Source: Salinactinospora qingdaonensis
GTDB taxonomy: Bacteria > Actinomycetota > Actinomycetes > Streptosporangiales > Streptosporangiaceae
NCBI RefSeq assembly: GCF_039539445.1
Contig: NZ_BAABDD010000007.1
Location: 186,001-250,000 of the forward strand
Length of the DNA stretch: 64,000 nt
Direction of reading: 5' to 3'
The notes under the pieces: generated by a model
The model's input: only the letters and a program-made list of their open reading frames with translations
Database searches by the model: none
Told to the model about the DNA's origin: nothing
Shown: positions 8,170 to 17,055 of the stretch, one piece after another
Numbering within the stretch: position 1 is the stretch's first letter
Layout of the letters: the number at the start of each line of letters is the position of its first letter
Made by a program: the position numbers and the translations under genes

Positions 8170-9089
8170 CCGCGGTCCCCGAAGTCGACGTTCCGTCCCA
8201 GGCCCCCGCCGCCGTCCCCACGCCCACCCCCGGTGACCCCCGGTTGGCGCGGCTGGCGCTCAACCAGGCCACGGTCAACCGCTGGAGCGTGCCCGAGGTC
8301 ATCGACGGCTGCGCACGCGCCGGCCTGCCTGCGGTGGGGCTGTGGCGCGACCCCGTGGTCCAAACCGGCCTGAGCAAGACGGTCCGGCTGCTGCGCTCGG
8401 CCGGGCTGCGCGTCTCCTCCCACTGCCGCGGCGGGTTTTTGACCGCCCCCGACCAGCCGGCCGCCCTCGACGACAACCGCCGCGCCATCGACGAGGCCGC
8501 CGAGCTGGGCGCGGCCTGTCTGGTCATGGTCGTGGGCGGGCTGCCGCAGGGCAGCCGCGACTTGGTCGAAGCACGCGAGCGGGTGGCCGCCGGCGTGGCC
8601 GAACTGGCCCCCTACGCCGCCCAGCGCGGCGTGCGCCTGGCACTGGAGCCGCTGCACCCGATGTTTTGCGCCGACCGGGCCGTGCTGTCCACGCTTGGCC
8701 AGGCCCTCGACCTTGCCGAGGGGTTTTCCGCCGAGACGGTGGGCGTGGTGGTGGACACCTACCACGTGTGGTGGGACCCCACCGTGCTCGACCAGATCGA
8801 CCGCGCCGGTGCGCGCATCGCCTCCTTCCAGGCGTGCGACTGGATTCTGCCGCTGCCCGCCGACACCCTGTTGGGCCGCGGCATGGTCGGCGACGGTTAC
8901 GCCGACGTCGCCGGCCTGCGCCGCGCGGTCGACACCACCGGCTACACCGGTGACATCGAAGTCGAGATCTTCAACGCCGAGATCTGGTCGGCCGATCCTG
9001 AGGAGGTCATAGCTACGGTGGCGCGCCGCCACGTCCAACACGTCGTCGATCCCACACCCCCCGATCCCAGCTCAACCCGCGGCAAATGA
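8166..9089 (+). CDS. sugar phosphate isomerase/epimerase family protein
   Basis: This 307-aa xylose-isomerase-like TIM-barrel protein (AP endonuclease 2 domain) has about 25 variable N-terminal residues, then LALNQATVNRW at the first strand. The metal-site segments ALEPLHPM, VVDTYHVWWDP and EIEVEIFNAE supply the Glu, Asp/His and Glu typical of the family. Relatives include inosose dehydratase, tagatose epimerase and enzymes acting on 3-keto-glycosides. ATG 8166 overlaps the DUF993 stop. Together with the two upstream genes it forms a translationally coupled trio. Confidence 0.87.
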   Translation: MTAVPEVDVPSQAPAAVPTPTPGDPRLARLALNQATVNRWSVPEVIDGCARAGLPAVGLWRDPVVQTGLSKTVRLLRSAGLRVSSHCRGGFLTAPDQPAALDDNRRAIDEAAELGAACLVMVVGGLPQGSRDLVEARERVAAGVAELAPYAAQRGVRLALEPLHPMFCADRAVLSTLGQALDLAEGFSAETVGVVVDTYHVWWDPTVLDQIDRAGARIASFQACDWILPLPADTLLGRGMVGDGYADVAGLRRAVDTTGYTGDIEVEIFNAEIWSADPEEVIATVARRHVQHVVDPTPPDPSSTRGK

Positions 9090-9135
9090 GCCCACACGGC
9101 CGGTGCGTGGGCACCGGCCGAGGAGGAACTTCATA

Positions 9136-10047
9136 GTGGAATTCAACGGCATTCTCTTCTTCCCCCTCACCCCCTTCAACGCTGAGGATGCACTTGACGA
9201 GGAGGCGCTGGCGGCCCACGTGCGCGCTGGGCTGGCCCACCGCCCCGGTGGGGTCTTCGCCGCTTGCGGCACCGGCGAGATCCACGCGCTCTCCACCGAC
9301 GAGCAGGCGCGCACGGTGCGCACGGCGGTCACCGCCACCGGCGGCGCGGCGCCGGTGATCGCCGGGGCCGGCGGGTCGGTGCGTACCGCGATCGAGCAGG
9401 CCGCTGCGGCCCGCGCGATGGGCGCCGACGGTGTCTTGCTGTTGCCGCCCTACCTGGTCGGCGCGCCCCAGCGCGGGATAGTGGACTACGTGCGCGCCGT
9501 CGCCGAGGCGGTGCCCATTCCCCTCATCGTCTACCAGCGCGCCACCATGGCGCTCACTCCCGCCAGCGCCGCCGAGCTCGCCGAACTGCCCGGTGTGGTC
9601 GGCATCAAGGACGGTATGGGCGATCTGGACCGGATGCACCAGATCGTGCTCGCCGTTCGCGAGCGGCGCGGTGCCGACTTCACGTTCTTCAACGGCTTGC
9701 CTACCGCCGAGCTCACTGTGCGGGCCTACACCGGGATCGGGGTGGCGCTGTACTCCTCGGCGGCCTTCGCCTTCGCCCCGGAGGTGGCCACCGCCTTCTA
9801 CCGGGCGCTCCACGCCGGCGACCCGCTCGCCGACACGCTCCTCGACGTCTTCTACCGCCCGCTGGCGCGACTGCGGGACCGCAGCCCGGGCTATGCGGTC
9901 TCACTGGTCAAGGCGGGGGCGCGGCTGCGGGGCGCTGTCATGGGCGGGGTGCGTCCACCCTTCGTCGACCCCACCGAGGAGGAAACCGCCGAACTGGCGG
10001 CCATCATCGATGCCGGTGTGGCCGCCGTGACCACGGCCGCGTCATGA
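9136..10047 (+). CDS. kdgD: 5-dehydro-4-deoxyglucarate dehydratase
   Basis: This class I aldolase-fold enzyme converts 5-keto-4-deoxyglucarate to 2-oxoglutarate semialdehyde, CO2 and water, the third step of oxidative uronate/aldarate catabolism. The 303-aa barrel opens with GILFFPLTPF. It has the GTGE substrate loop at residues 45-48, Tyr133 in IVYQR and the Schiff-base Lys158 in GIKDGMGD. GTG 9136 is preceded by AGGAGG with good spacing; an in-frame ATG at 9103 adds an unrelated Arg-rich stretch. It overlaps the enolase-superfamily gene downstream. No semialdehyde dehydrogenase gene is in the window. Confidence 0.88.
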   Translation: MEFNGILFFPLTPFNAEDALDEEALAAHVRAGLAHRPGGVFAACGTGEIHALSTDEQARTVRTAVTATGGAAPVIAGAGGSVRTAIEQAAAARAMGADGVLLLPPYLVGAPQRGIVDYVRAVAEAVPIPLIVYQRATMALTPASAAELAELPGVVGIKDGMGDLDRMHQIVLAVRERRGADFTFFNGLPTAELTVRAYTGIGVALYSSAAFAFAPEVATAFYRALHAGDPLADTLLDVFYRPLARLRDRSPGYAVSLVKAGARLRGAVMGGVRPPFVDPTEEETAELAAIIDAGVAAVTTAAS

Positions 10048-11132
10048 TGATCACCGACGTCACCGCCGAGGCCTACCGGCTGCCGCTGGCGCGGCCCTGG
10101 GACGGCGGTGTGGCCCACAACGATCTGATCGTCGTCACCGTCGACACCGACACCGGGGCCCGCGGCACCGGTTTTGCCTGGACCCCGCGCGTGGGCGGCG
10201 GTGCGGTGGCGGCCCTGCTGCGCGAGGACTGCCCCGAGGCGCTGCTGGGCCAACCCGTCCAGCCCGCCCCCCGCTGGACCGAGCTCCGCCACCACCTGCG
10301 CGAGGCCGGGGCGGGCGGTATCACCGCCATGGCCCTGGCCGCGGTCGACGTCGCACTGTGGGATCTGGCCGCACGCGCCAGTGACAGCCCGCTCGTCGAC
10401 CACATCGGCCGCCACCGCACCAGCGCCGCCGCCTACGGCAGCGGCATCAACCTCGACTACAGCCGTGACGCGCTGCTGGAGCAGGTGCGGCGCTGGCTGG
10501 GAGCCGGCCACGACGCGGTCAAAATCAAGGTCGGCTCGGCCGACACCGACCGCGACGTCGACCGGGTGGCGACGGTGCGCCGCCTCATCGGGCCGCGGCG
10601 TCGCCTCATGCTCGACGCCAACCAGCGTTGGGACCTGCCCACCGCCGAACACGCGCTGCGCCGCCTGGCGCGCTTCGACCCCTACTGGATCGAGGAGCCG
10701 CTGCCCGCCGACCAGCTCGCGGCGCACCAACGGCTGCGGCAACGCTGCGGGGTCCCCATCGCGGTGGGAGAGAACCTGCGCACGGTGGGCGAGTTCGAGG
10801 AATATCTGCGCGCGGGGGCCTGCGACATCGCCCAACCCAACGTGGTGCGCGTCGGTGGCATCACCCCGTTCTTGCGGGTGGCCCAGACAGCCGCCGCGAC
10901 CGGTGTCCCCGTGGCTCCGCACCTGTTACCGGAACTGTCGGCCCAGCTCGCGTTGTGTGTGCCGCTGGTGTCGATGGTGGAGGACATCGAGGACGCTTCC
11001 TTCGCGGCGTTGGGCGCCCTGGCCCAGCCCAGCGGCGTCACGATCGAGGCCGGGACCGTGCGCTGCGCCACCGGCCCCGGCCACGGTCTGGTCTTTTCCC
11101 CCGCGGCGATGCAGCGGCGCCCGCCACCGTGA
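10044..11132 (+). CDS. mandelate racemase/muconate lactonizing enzyme family (aldarate dehydratase-like)
   Basis: This 362-aa enolase-superfamily enzyme has KxK (K160, K162), metal ligands D191 (LDAN), E217 (WIEEP) and E243 (VGEN), Asp261, and His293 in APHLLPE. This is the residue set of acid-sugar dehydratases of the mandelate racemase group. Being directly downstream of KdgD, it probably dehydrates galactarate, glucarate or a related aldarate to the KdgD substrate. This role is inferred from context. The adjacent ATG codons at 10044 and 10047 overlap the kdgD stop. Confidence 0.88.
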   Translation: MMITDVTAEAYRLPLARPWDGGVAHNDLIVVTVDTDTGARGTGFAWTPRVGGGAVAALLREDCPEALLGQPVQPAPRWTELRHHLREAGAGGITAMALAAVDVALWDLAARASDSPLVDHIGRHRTSAAAYGSGINLDYSRDALLEQVRRWLGAGHDAVKIKVGSADTDRDVDRVATVRRLIGPRRRLMLDANQRWDLPTAEHALRRLARFDPYWIEEPLPADQLAAHQRLRQRCGVPIAVGENLRTVGEFEEYLRAGACDIAQPNVVRVGGITPFLRVAQTAAATGVPVAPHLLPELSAQLALCVPLVSMVEDIEDASFAALGALAQPSGVTIEAGTVRCATGPGHGLVFSPAAMQRRPPP

Positions 11133-11291
11133 CCAGCCACTGCGTGGCCACGCCGGCGTGGCCAGCAACCGAGAGCCCAAAGAGGTGATGCCCCCTACCG
11201 ACCCTGTGTCCCTTCTGTTCGCGTCTGTGATCCCCCATATCCCCCATCCGTCGCCCCGACTGTGCGGCGGCGGAATCCACAAGGAGAGACG

Positions 11292-12629
11292 ATGCGAAGA
11301 ACGGCCCTGATCACAACCGTCACCGGTGCGCTCCTGCTGTCCCTGGCCGCACCGGCCGACGCCCACGGCGGCCATGACGACGGTCCCACCTGGCGCGCCC
11401 ACTGGGTGGCCCGCCAGACACTCGACGCGCGCGACGGCTGGGCCGCCGCGCAGGGCGGCACCACCGGCGGAGCCGCGGCCACCCGCGACAACGTCCACGT
11501 GGTCGACGACTGGGACGAACTGCGTCAGGCGTTGGGCGGCGAGGACGCCGGCACCAACGACACCGCCAAGATCATCTTCATCGACGGCACCGTCGACGCC
11601 AACACCGACGCCGAGGGAAACCCCCTCACCTGCGCCGACTACGCCGCTCCCGGCTATGACAAGCAGGAGTACCTGGCCACCTACGATCCCGAGGTCCGCG
11701 GCGACGCCGAGATCACCGGCCCTCTCGAAGAGGCGCGCGAGCGCTCCGCCGACAACCAGCAACAGCGGGTCTCTATGGAGGTGGGCGCCAACACCACCCT
11801 CATCGGTCTCGGCGACGACGCCCGCATCCTCGGGGGCGCCCTCACGCTGCGCGACGTCGACAACGTGATCGTGCGCAACATCGAGTTCGAGGCGCCCCGC
11901 GACTGCTTCCCGCACTGGGAGCCGGGGGAGTGGAACTCCGAGTACGACGGGGTGACGGTGCGCGGCTCCACCCACGTGTGGATCGACCACGCCACCTTCT
12001 CCGACGGCGCTCACCCCGACAGCGAGAACGAGTACCACTGGGGTTATGAGTACCAGACCCACGACGGTCTACTCGACATCACCAACGGCTCCGACCTGGT
12101 GACGATCTCCTACAGTCGCTTCAGCGACCACGACAAGACCATGCTGATCGGCAGCACCGACGACCCCACGCTGGACCGGGGCAAGCTGCGGGTCACGCTG
12201 CACCACAACCGGTTCGACAACATCCTCCAGCGGGCGCCGCGCGTGCGCTTCGGCGAAGTGCACGTTTACAACAACCTCTACGTCATCCCCCAACCCCCCG
12301 AGACGCAGAAGGACTACAAGTACACCTGGGGCGTGGGCGTGGAGTCGAAGATCTACGCCGAGAACAACTACTTCGACCTTGACGAGGAGATCGCGCCCGC
12401 CGAGATCATCCATGACTGGCGCGGCAGCGACATCTACGAGACCCACTCGCTGGTCAACGGCCGCTCGCCGCACCACGAGGTCGATCTCCTCGCCGCCTAC
12501 AACGCCGCCAACGCCCCCGACCTGGGCGACGATGTGGGCTGGCAGCCGCGGCTGCACGAGCGGGTGCACCCGGCCGCTGCCGTCCCTGGCCTGGTCAACG
12601 CCCACGCCGGTACCGGGCGCATCCTCTAG
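11292..12629 (+). CDS. secreted pectate lyase, polysaccharide lyase family 1
   Basis: This extracellular enzyme cleaves polygalacturonate by beta-elimination. The 445-aa precursor has a Sec-type signal (MRRTALITTVTGALLLSL, cleavage near ADA-HGG). The parallel beta-helix follows, with VWIDHATFSDG, the calcium-site region after it and the catalytic RAPRVRFGEVHVYNN stretch. AAGGAGAG precedes ATG 11292. It lies 159 bases after the enolase-superfamily gene, so it may be in the same operon or have its own promoter. No GAAAGCGCTTTC-type site is seen directly before it. A strong hairpin follows. Confidence 0.94.
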   Translation: MRRTALITTVTGALLLSLAAPADAHGGHDDGPTWRAHWVARQTLDARDGWAAAQGGTTGGAAATRDNVHVVDDWDELRQALGGEDAGTNDTAKIIFIDGTVDANTDAEGNPLTCADYAAPGYDKQEYLATYDPEVRGDAEITGPLEEARERSADNQQQRVSMEVGANTTLIGLGDDARILGGALTLRDVDNVIVRNIEFEAPRDCFPHWEPGEWNSEYDGVTVRGSTHVWIDHATFSDGAHPDSENEYHWGYEYQTHDGLLDITNGSDLVTISYSRFSDHDKTMLIGSTDDPTLDRGKLRVTLHHNRFDNILQRAPRVRFGEVHVYNNLYVIPQPPETQKDYKYTWGVGVESKIYAENNYFDLDEEIAPAEIIHDWRGSDIYETHSLVNGRSPHHEVDLLAAYNAANAPDLGDDVGWQPRLHERVHPAAAVPGLVNAHAGTGRIL

Positions 12630-12682
12630 CGACGCGCTCACGGCCGCACCATCGCCGTTGAACCGCCCCTGAGAGGGGCGGC

Positions 12683-12728
12683 GGTGGCCCCGCAGTCATA
12701 ACGGCTGCGGGGCCACCCCATGGCTTTT
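12683..12728 (+). terminator. strong intrinsic terminator after pectate lyase
   Basis: A 13-bp perfect stem (GGTGGCCCCGCAG 12683-12695 with 12705-12717) and a 9-nt loop are followed a few bases later by CTTTTTC. It ends the pectate lyase transcript and may also stop the convergent LacI transcript. Confidence 0.8.
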
Positions 12729-12862
12729 TCCGTTTTCCGTTCGGGCCGCACCGAGCCGCGTCGCGACACCCGCCTGGGGGAGCGACACCCGGCGCGCACG
12801 GGATGCGCTCATGCGCCGTGCGGAGGGCCGGGCCGCCGGCGCCGTCCGACCCGGCGCCGCGG

Positions 12863-13906
12863 TCAGCTCGTGGGCACCGCCGTGCTCTCGCGCAGCACCA
12901 CCTCGCCGGCGACCTCCACGGTCTGCGGGGCGTCGCTGTTGTCCTCGCTCAGCGCCAGCCGGGCGGCGGTCTCGCCCATCCACTCCAGCGGCAGCCGCAC
13001 CGTCGTCAGTGCCGGCGTCAGGTCGCGCAGCGTGGGGATGTCGTCGAAGCCGGCCACTGACAGGTCCTCGGGCACCCGCAGCCCGGCGTCGCGCAGCGCG
13101 GCCATCGCGCCGGTGGCCATCACGTCGTTGACGACGAACAGGCAGGTGGCGTCGGTACCGGCCGCCAGCAGCCGCCGCGTGGACTCATAGCCGCCGTCAC
13201 GGGTGAACGCCCCGTGCATCACGTTGTGGGGGGCGAGTTCGATACCGGCGGCGTGCAGCGCCGAGTGGAAGCCGTCGAGGCGGTCCCGTGCGGTGTAGAG
13301 GTCGGTGGGGCCGGCCAGGATCGCGAATCGCCGGTGCCCTTGGGCGATCAACCGGTGGGCCAGCTCGGTGGCCCCGGCGCGGTTGTCGGGCACGACCGTG
13401 TCGGCCGGCAGCCCTTCCTGAGACACGCACGCCACGCGCCCGCCCTGCTTGGTGAACATGCGGATCTCTTCGCCCAGCCGCCGCGTGGTGGAGTCGTCGA
13501 TCGTGCGGCTCCCGGCCAGCACCACCGCCCGCGCCCGGTGGGCGCGCAGCATCGACAGCAACTCGTTTTCCCGCTGGGGAGTGCGGCCGGTGGTGCCCAG
13601 CACGACCACCAGTCCGTGGTCCTCGGCGATGCGGGCCACCCCGGCGGCGATGCTGGAAAAGTAGGGGTCGGCGATGTCGTGGACGATCAGACCCACGAGG
13701 GTGCTGGTGTTGCGCGCCAGCGTCTGCGCCGAGGCGTTGGGGAGGTAACCGAGCTCGTGTGCGCTGGCCGTGACGCGCCGGCGTAGCTTCTCGCCCACTT
13801 GGCGGGTGCTGCCGTTGAGCACACGGGAGGCCGTCGCCAGCGAGACACCGGCGTGCTGGGCGACCTGATCCAGAGTGACGTATCCTCCGCTTGCCACAGC
13901 TCGCAC
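12863..13906 (-). CDS. LacI-family transcriptional regulator of the sugar-acid locus
   Basis: This 347-aa repressor has an N-terminal helix-turn-helix (VTLDQVAQHAGVSLATASRV) with the hinge region after it. The periplasmic-binding-protein-like effector domain begins around residue 65 (TLVGLIVHDIADPYFSS). The start is GTG 13906. An imperfect palindrome GGAAAACACTTTCC lies 47 nt upstream, which suggests autoregulation. It is the only DNA-binding protein encoded between 5 and 23 kb, so it is the likely reader of the GAAAGCGCTTTC-type sites. The effector is probably a uronate or oligogalacturonide, by inference. Confidence 0.93.
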   Translation of the reverse strand: MRAVASGGYVTLDQVAQHAGVSLATASRVLNGSTRQVGEKLRRRVTASAHELGYLPNASAQTLARNTSTLVGLIVHDIADPYFSSIAAGVARIAEDHGLVVVLGTTGRTPQRENELLSMLRAHRARAVVLAGSRTIDDSTTRRLGEEIRMFTKQGGRVACVSQEGLPADTVVPDNRAGATELAHRLIAQGHRRFAILAGPTDLYTARDRLDGFHSALHAAGIELAPHNVMHGAFTRDGGYESTRRLLAAGTDATCLFVVNDVMATGAMAALRDAGLRVPEDLSVAGFDDIPTLRDLTPALTTVRLPLEWMGETAARLALSEDNSDAPQTVEVAGEVVLRESTAVPTS

Positions 13907-13952
13907 CTTTCGCGCTGTTCAGGGGGCGACGACCGTACCGCCGACCGCATCG

Positions 13953-13966
13953 GGAAAACACTTTCC
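13953..13966. promoter_or_regulatory. imperfect LacI operator upstream of the regulator
   Basis: GGAAAACACTTTCC keeps the outer arms of the GAAAGCGCTTTC-type site but loses the central GCGC. It lies 47-60 nt upstream of the LacI start codon and may give weak autorepression. Confidence 0.45.
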
Positions 13967-14063
13967 TACAGAGTCTACGGTGCACGGCCTCGCGAAGCGA
14001 ACGGTCGTGGCTGCTCACACTGGCGCGCCAGGAGGGGCGGCCCGGCGCCGCTGTGCCCGCGTC

Positions 14064-14966
14064 TCATGCTGCGGGCGGCTCCGGCTCGCCCAGGCGGGTG
14101 CGCCAACTGTGGCGAGGGCGCCACCCCAGGGCGCGAGCGGCCGTGGTGGCGAAGGCTCCCGCGGTGCCGGTGAGACCGTCGGCCAACTCGGCGGTTCCGG
14201 GGTGGTAGGCCGGCAACAGCTCGGCCAGGGGCCGCCGGGCCAAAGCGTCGTCGGCGACGGCGTGCAGCACCTGGTCGGGGCTGAGCCGTTCGGGGCGCTC
14301 AATGGCCATGGCGAACAGTTCCCCGGCGTCGTGGGCGTCGATGTAGTTGAACAGCGAGCCCGCGGCCAGTTCGGGGTGCTCCAAGCGTTGCAGCACGGTG
14401 TGGCCCTGCTGCGTGGGCGCGCCCGCCCACTCCTCGGGGGCGATGACATAGCCCGGGCGTATCGCCGCCAGAGCGCACGCCCCGGGGTGGGCACGCGCCA
14501 GCGTGCGCACCGTCTCCTCGATGATCACCTTGGACAGTCCATAGGAGTGGCACGGCGCTACGGGGTGGTCCTCGTCCAGCGGTAGGCGCTGCGGACGCCA
14601 GTGTTGGGGGCCGTAACCAAAGACCGTGGGGCTGGAGGCGGCCACGGCGCTGCGCGCGCCGTGGCTGATGGCCGCCGAGAGCACCGTCCAGGCCAGGCAG
14701 GTGTTGATCCGCAAGATGTCGGCATCAGGGGCGCTGAAGGGCACGGCGATCCCGGCCAGGTGCACCACCGCCTCGGGGCGGGTCTGGGTGAACACCTCCG
14801 CCACGACCTCGGTGTCGAGCAGGTCGAGGTGGCGCCGGCTCACCCCAGAGGGCACGGCGGCGGTCGTGTCGACGTCGACGGAGACGACGTCGTGGCCTCG
14901 TTCGGCCAGAACCGCGAGCACACTGCGGCCGAGTCGGCCCGAGCCGCCGGTGACGAGGACCTGCAT
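14064..14966 (-). CDS. NAD-dependent SDR, uronate dehydrogenase-like
   Basis: This 300-aa extended short-chain dehydrogenase has the nucleotide motif TGGSGRLG (residues 6-13), active-site Ser111/Ser112 (AASSPTVFGYG) and the catalytic pair Tyr142/Lys146 in SYGLSK. Overall form and context (pectate lyase, aldarate dehydratase, KdgD) suggest oxidation of galacturonate or glucuronate to the aldarolactone, but UDP-sugar epimerase activity cannot be excluded. ATG 14966 is chosen because GGAGAG lies 7 nt upstream; ATG 14981 has no ribosome site. A LacI-type operator lies across that ribosome site. Confidence 0.8.
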   Translation of the reverse strand: MQVLVTGGSGRLGRSVLAVLAERGHDVVSVDVDTTAAVPSGVSRRHLDLLDTEVVAEVFTQTRPEAVVHLAGIAVPFSAPDADILRINTCLAWTVLSAAISHGARSAVAASSPTVFGYGPQHWRPQRLPLDEDHPVAPCHSYGLSKVIIEETVRTLARAHPGACALAAIRPGYVIAPEEWAGAPTQQGHTVLQRLEHPELAAGSLFNYIDAHDAGELFAMAIERPERLSPDQVLHAVADDALARRPLAELLPAYHPGTAELADGLTGTAGAFATTAARALGWRPRHSWRTRLGEPEPPAA

Positions 14967-14978
14967 GTAAGCGCTCTC
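14967..14978. promoter_or_regulatory. LacI operator overlapping the SDR ribosome site
   Basis: GTAAGCGCTCTC is a near-palindrome of the GAAAGCGCTTTC type (reverse GAGAGCGCTTAC). It directly abuts the ATG at 14966 and contains the GGAGAG ribosome site, so a bound repressor would sit right at the start of the message. Confidence 0.6.
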
Positions 14979-15118
14979 CATTCTGGTTGTCGGTGCTGTC
15001 CGCTGGTGGTGGTACCCAAAAGCGGCGCGGAGCCCGCGGTGGGGCTCCGCGCCTTCTGGTTCGCCGCGCTGGGGGACGGACGCGGCGAACCCTCAGGGGG
15101 GCAGTGGCCGGGCGGGCC

Positions 15119-16456
15119 TTAGGAGCCGTGCCGCTCCCGGTACTCGGCCTCAGCCTCGTTGAACATCGTCGCCGATTGGTCCAAGAACTCCTGGGCCGTC
15201 ATTTCCCCGAGGAGCACCTGCTGGTACAGCGGTTCCATGTCGGTCTTGGTGATGGGGTTGAACTGCGGCAGGTAGTAGGGCAGTTGCACGATGACACTGT
15301 TCTCGTCGTCCATAGCCGCTGAGGCGGCGGCCAGCGCCTGGTTGTCGCGCACCCACTGCTCGTTTTGGACCTCGTTGTTGGCCGGGATCTGGCCCACCCG
15401 CTCGTTCCAATAGCTGTTCATCTGCGCCGAGGCGGCGAACTCCACGAACTGCCACGCCGCGTCTTTGTGCTCGCTGCTGTTGAATATCGCGATCCCGTCG
15501 GTGGGGTGCGAGGCGATCGTGTGCTTTCCGGTCTCGGGGCTGGGAAACAGCGGGATGCCTACCAGGTTGTCCTCGCCCAGCGCCTCGACGTGGTTGGTGT
15601 AAGAGCCCAGATTGTGGTGGAGCATCGCCACGTCACCACCGGTGAACTGGGCCACCATCTTCGGGAAGTCGTTGTTGACGTCGGCGGTGGGGGTCTGCTC
15701 GTCGTAGAGGGCGACGATCCGCTCCAGCGCCTCGACGTTCTTGGGGGCGTTGAGTGTGGTTTTTCCGCTGTCGTCGAAGAACGTCTCGATGCCTGACTGG
15801 GCATAGATCTCGTCGAAGACCTGCGGGATCGCGCCGGGGCCGCCACGGATGGTGAACCCATAGCGGTTGCGCTCGGGATCGGTCAGCTTCTCAGCGGCGG
15901 TGTAGAAGTCCCCCCAGGTCTCGGGCTCTGCGATCTCGGCCTCGGCGAACCAGTCTTTGCGGTACCACAGGATGGCCATGTTGCCGCTGGTGGGCATCGA
16001 GTAGAGCTTGCCGTCGCTGGCGCTGGCACGCATGTTCTCCAAGAAGCCGCGGTTGATGGAGCCGTCGAGGCTGCTGCCCGACAGCCGTTCGTCCAGCGGT
16101 TCCAGCACGTCGCGTCCAGCCAGGTTGGCCAGGTAGGCCGTCAAGACGCCGCCGACGTCGGGCAGGGCGTCACCGGCGATGGCGGTGTCGTATTTCTGCT
16201 GGACCTGCGCGATGGGGATGCCGGTGTAGTCCACCGTGATGTCAGGGTGTTCTTTTTCAAACTCCGCGATGATGTGTTCCCACAGCGGAGTGCGGTCGGG
16301 ACCGGCGTTGTTGTCCCAGAACGTGATCTGGACGGGGCCGTCGTCGGAGGAGCCCGACCCGCAGCCGGTCAACAGCAGCGCCAGAGCCGACACCGCTGCG
16401 GCGGTGGCTCGCCACCTGCGGGGCGGCGAAACGCGAGAGGAGTAAGACTGCAACAC
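15119..16456 (-). CDS. CUT1 sugar ABC transporter substrate-binding lipoprotein
   Basis: This 445-aa extracellular solute-binding protein of family 1 (maltose/oligosaccharide type) has an Arg-rich n-region, a hydrophobic core and the lipobox LLTGC with Cys32 as lipidation site. The mature part contains the cluster I signature (ITFWDNNAGPD, FEKEHPDITVDY). GTG 16456 is chosen because AAGGGAA lies 7 nt upstream. The gene is transcribed apart from its permeases (19106-20931), separated by a hairpin and its own operator. Context suggests an oligogalacturonide ligand. Confidence 0.9.
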   Translation of the reverse strand: MLQSYSSRVSPPRRWRATAAAVSALALLLTGCGSGSSDDGPVQITFWDNNAGPDRTPLWEHIIAEFEKEHPDITVDYTGIPIAQVQQKYDTAIAGDALPDVGGVLTAYLANLAGRDVLEPLDERLSGSSLDGSINRGFLENMRASASDGKLYSMPTSGNMAILWYRKDWFAEAEIAEPETWGDFYTAAEKLTDPERNRYGFTIRGGPGAIPQVFDEIYAQSGIETFFDDSGKTTLNAPKNVEALERIVALYDEQTPTADVNNDFPKMVAQFTGGDVAMLHHNLGSYTNHVEALGEDNLVGIPLFPSPETGKHTIASHPTDGIAIFNSSEHKDAAWQFVEFAASAQMNSYWNERVGQIPANNEVQNEQWVRDNQALAAASAAMDDENSVIVQLPYYLPQFNPITKTDMEPLYQQVLLGEMTAQEFLDQSATMFNEAEAEYRERHGS

Positions 16457-16547
16457 CGTCGGATTCCCTTCAACAAGGATGGGGGAGTGAAGAGGCGTCA
16501 AGAGATACCCGCGGCGCCGGCATGGAAGGATGTGGCGCCGATGTTTG

Positions 16548-16559
16548 GAAAGCGCTTAC
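16548..16559. promoter_or_regulatory. LacI operator upstream of binding lipoprotein
   Basis: GAAAGCGCTTAC, within TGGAAAGCGCTTACA (16546-16560), differs from the perfect palindrome at one position. It lies about 90 nt upstream of the GTG start of the binding protein. Confidence 0.7.
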
Positions 16560-17004
16560 ATAACAGAGTGGCATGGGTCACTCACGGCGTCAATATGTGT
16601 ACGCGGCCGGTTTGCCGGGCGGGACTTCTCCCGCGCGTCGGCCCCTGCGGTGGGCCACTGGCCGCGCCCCCAGCCGCCGTGGGGAGAGCGCGCCCGTCCC
16701 ATGCGGCCCGTTCCACTCCTGCGTCGCTACCGCGGTGCCCTGGGGCTTTCCCGCCGTGGGCAGCCATCACCAATCGCGCGGCCGGGCCCCGCGCCCCCAG
16801 CCATGGGACGCCAGGGGCGCTCCGTCCAGGAGCAGGGGGTACCCGACTGTTCCCGGCCCTGTCACGGCCGGGAACGCGCCACGCTGCGCCGCTCAAGCGG
16901 GCGTAGTCGTCCGCGCGTGTGGCCGCCGACCCGCCGGCGTCCGGAAAAATTCCGGAAAAACCGGCGGGCTCCAAGGCGGGCCGAGCCCAGGAGATGGGGG
17001 AGTC

Positions 17005-17042
17005 GCCGGTGCTGGACGGTGCGCAAGCCGCCCAGCACCGGC
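17005..17042 (-). terminator. hairpin after the permease/DUF6807 operon
   Basis: An 11-bp perfect stem (GCCGGTGCTGG 17005-17015 with 17032-17042) and a 16-nt loop lie 14 nt after the DUF6807 stop. No U-tract follows. It probably ends or attenuates the permease operon before the binding-protein promoter. Confidence 0.5.
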
Positions 17043-17055
17043 CTCGTCGCGGTAC

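Larger units (their letters stand above)
16457..17055. other. intergenic region before the binding-protein gene
   Basis: It holds the operator and hairpin listed separately. A TTGACG-like -35 element (minus strand, 16593-16588) lies upstream of the operator, but I could not assign a convincing -10. No gene is recognised. Confidence 0.45.

Noticed and set aside
9264..10043. N-terminal extension of the enolase-superfamily gene
   Set aside because: The extension reads through kdgD in another frame with arginine-rich shadow sequence. The family N-terminus starts at 10044.
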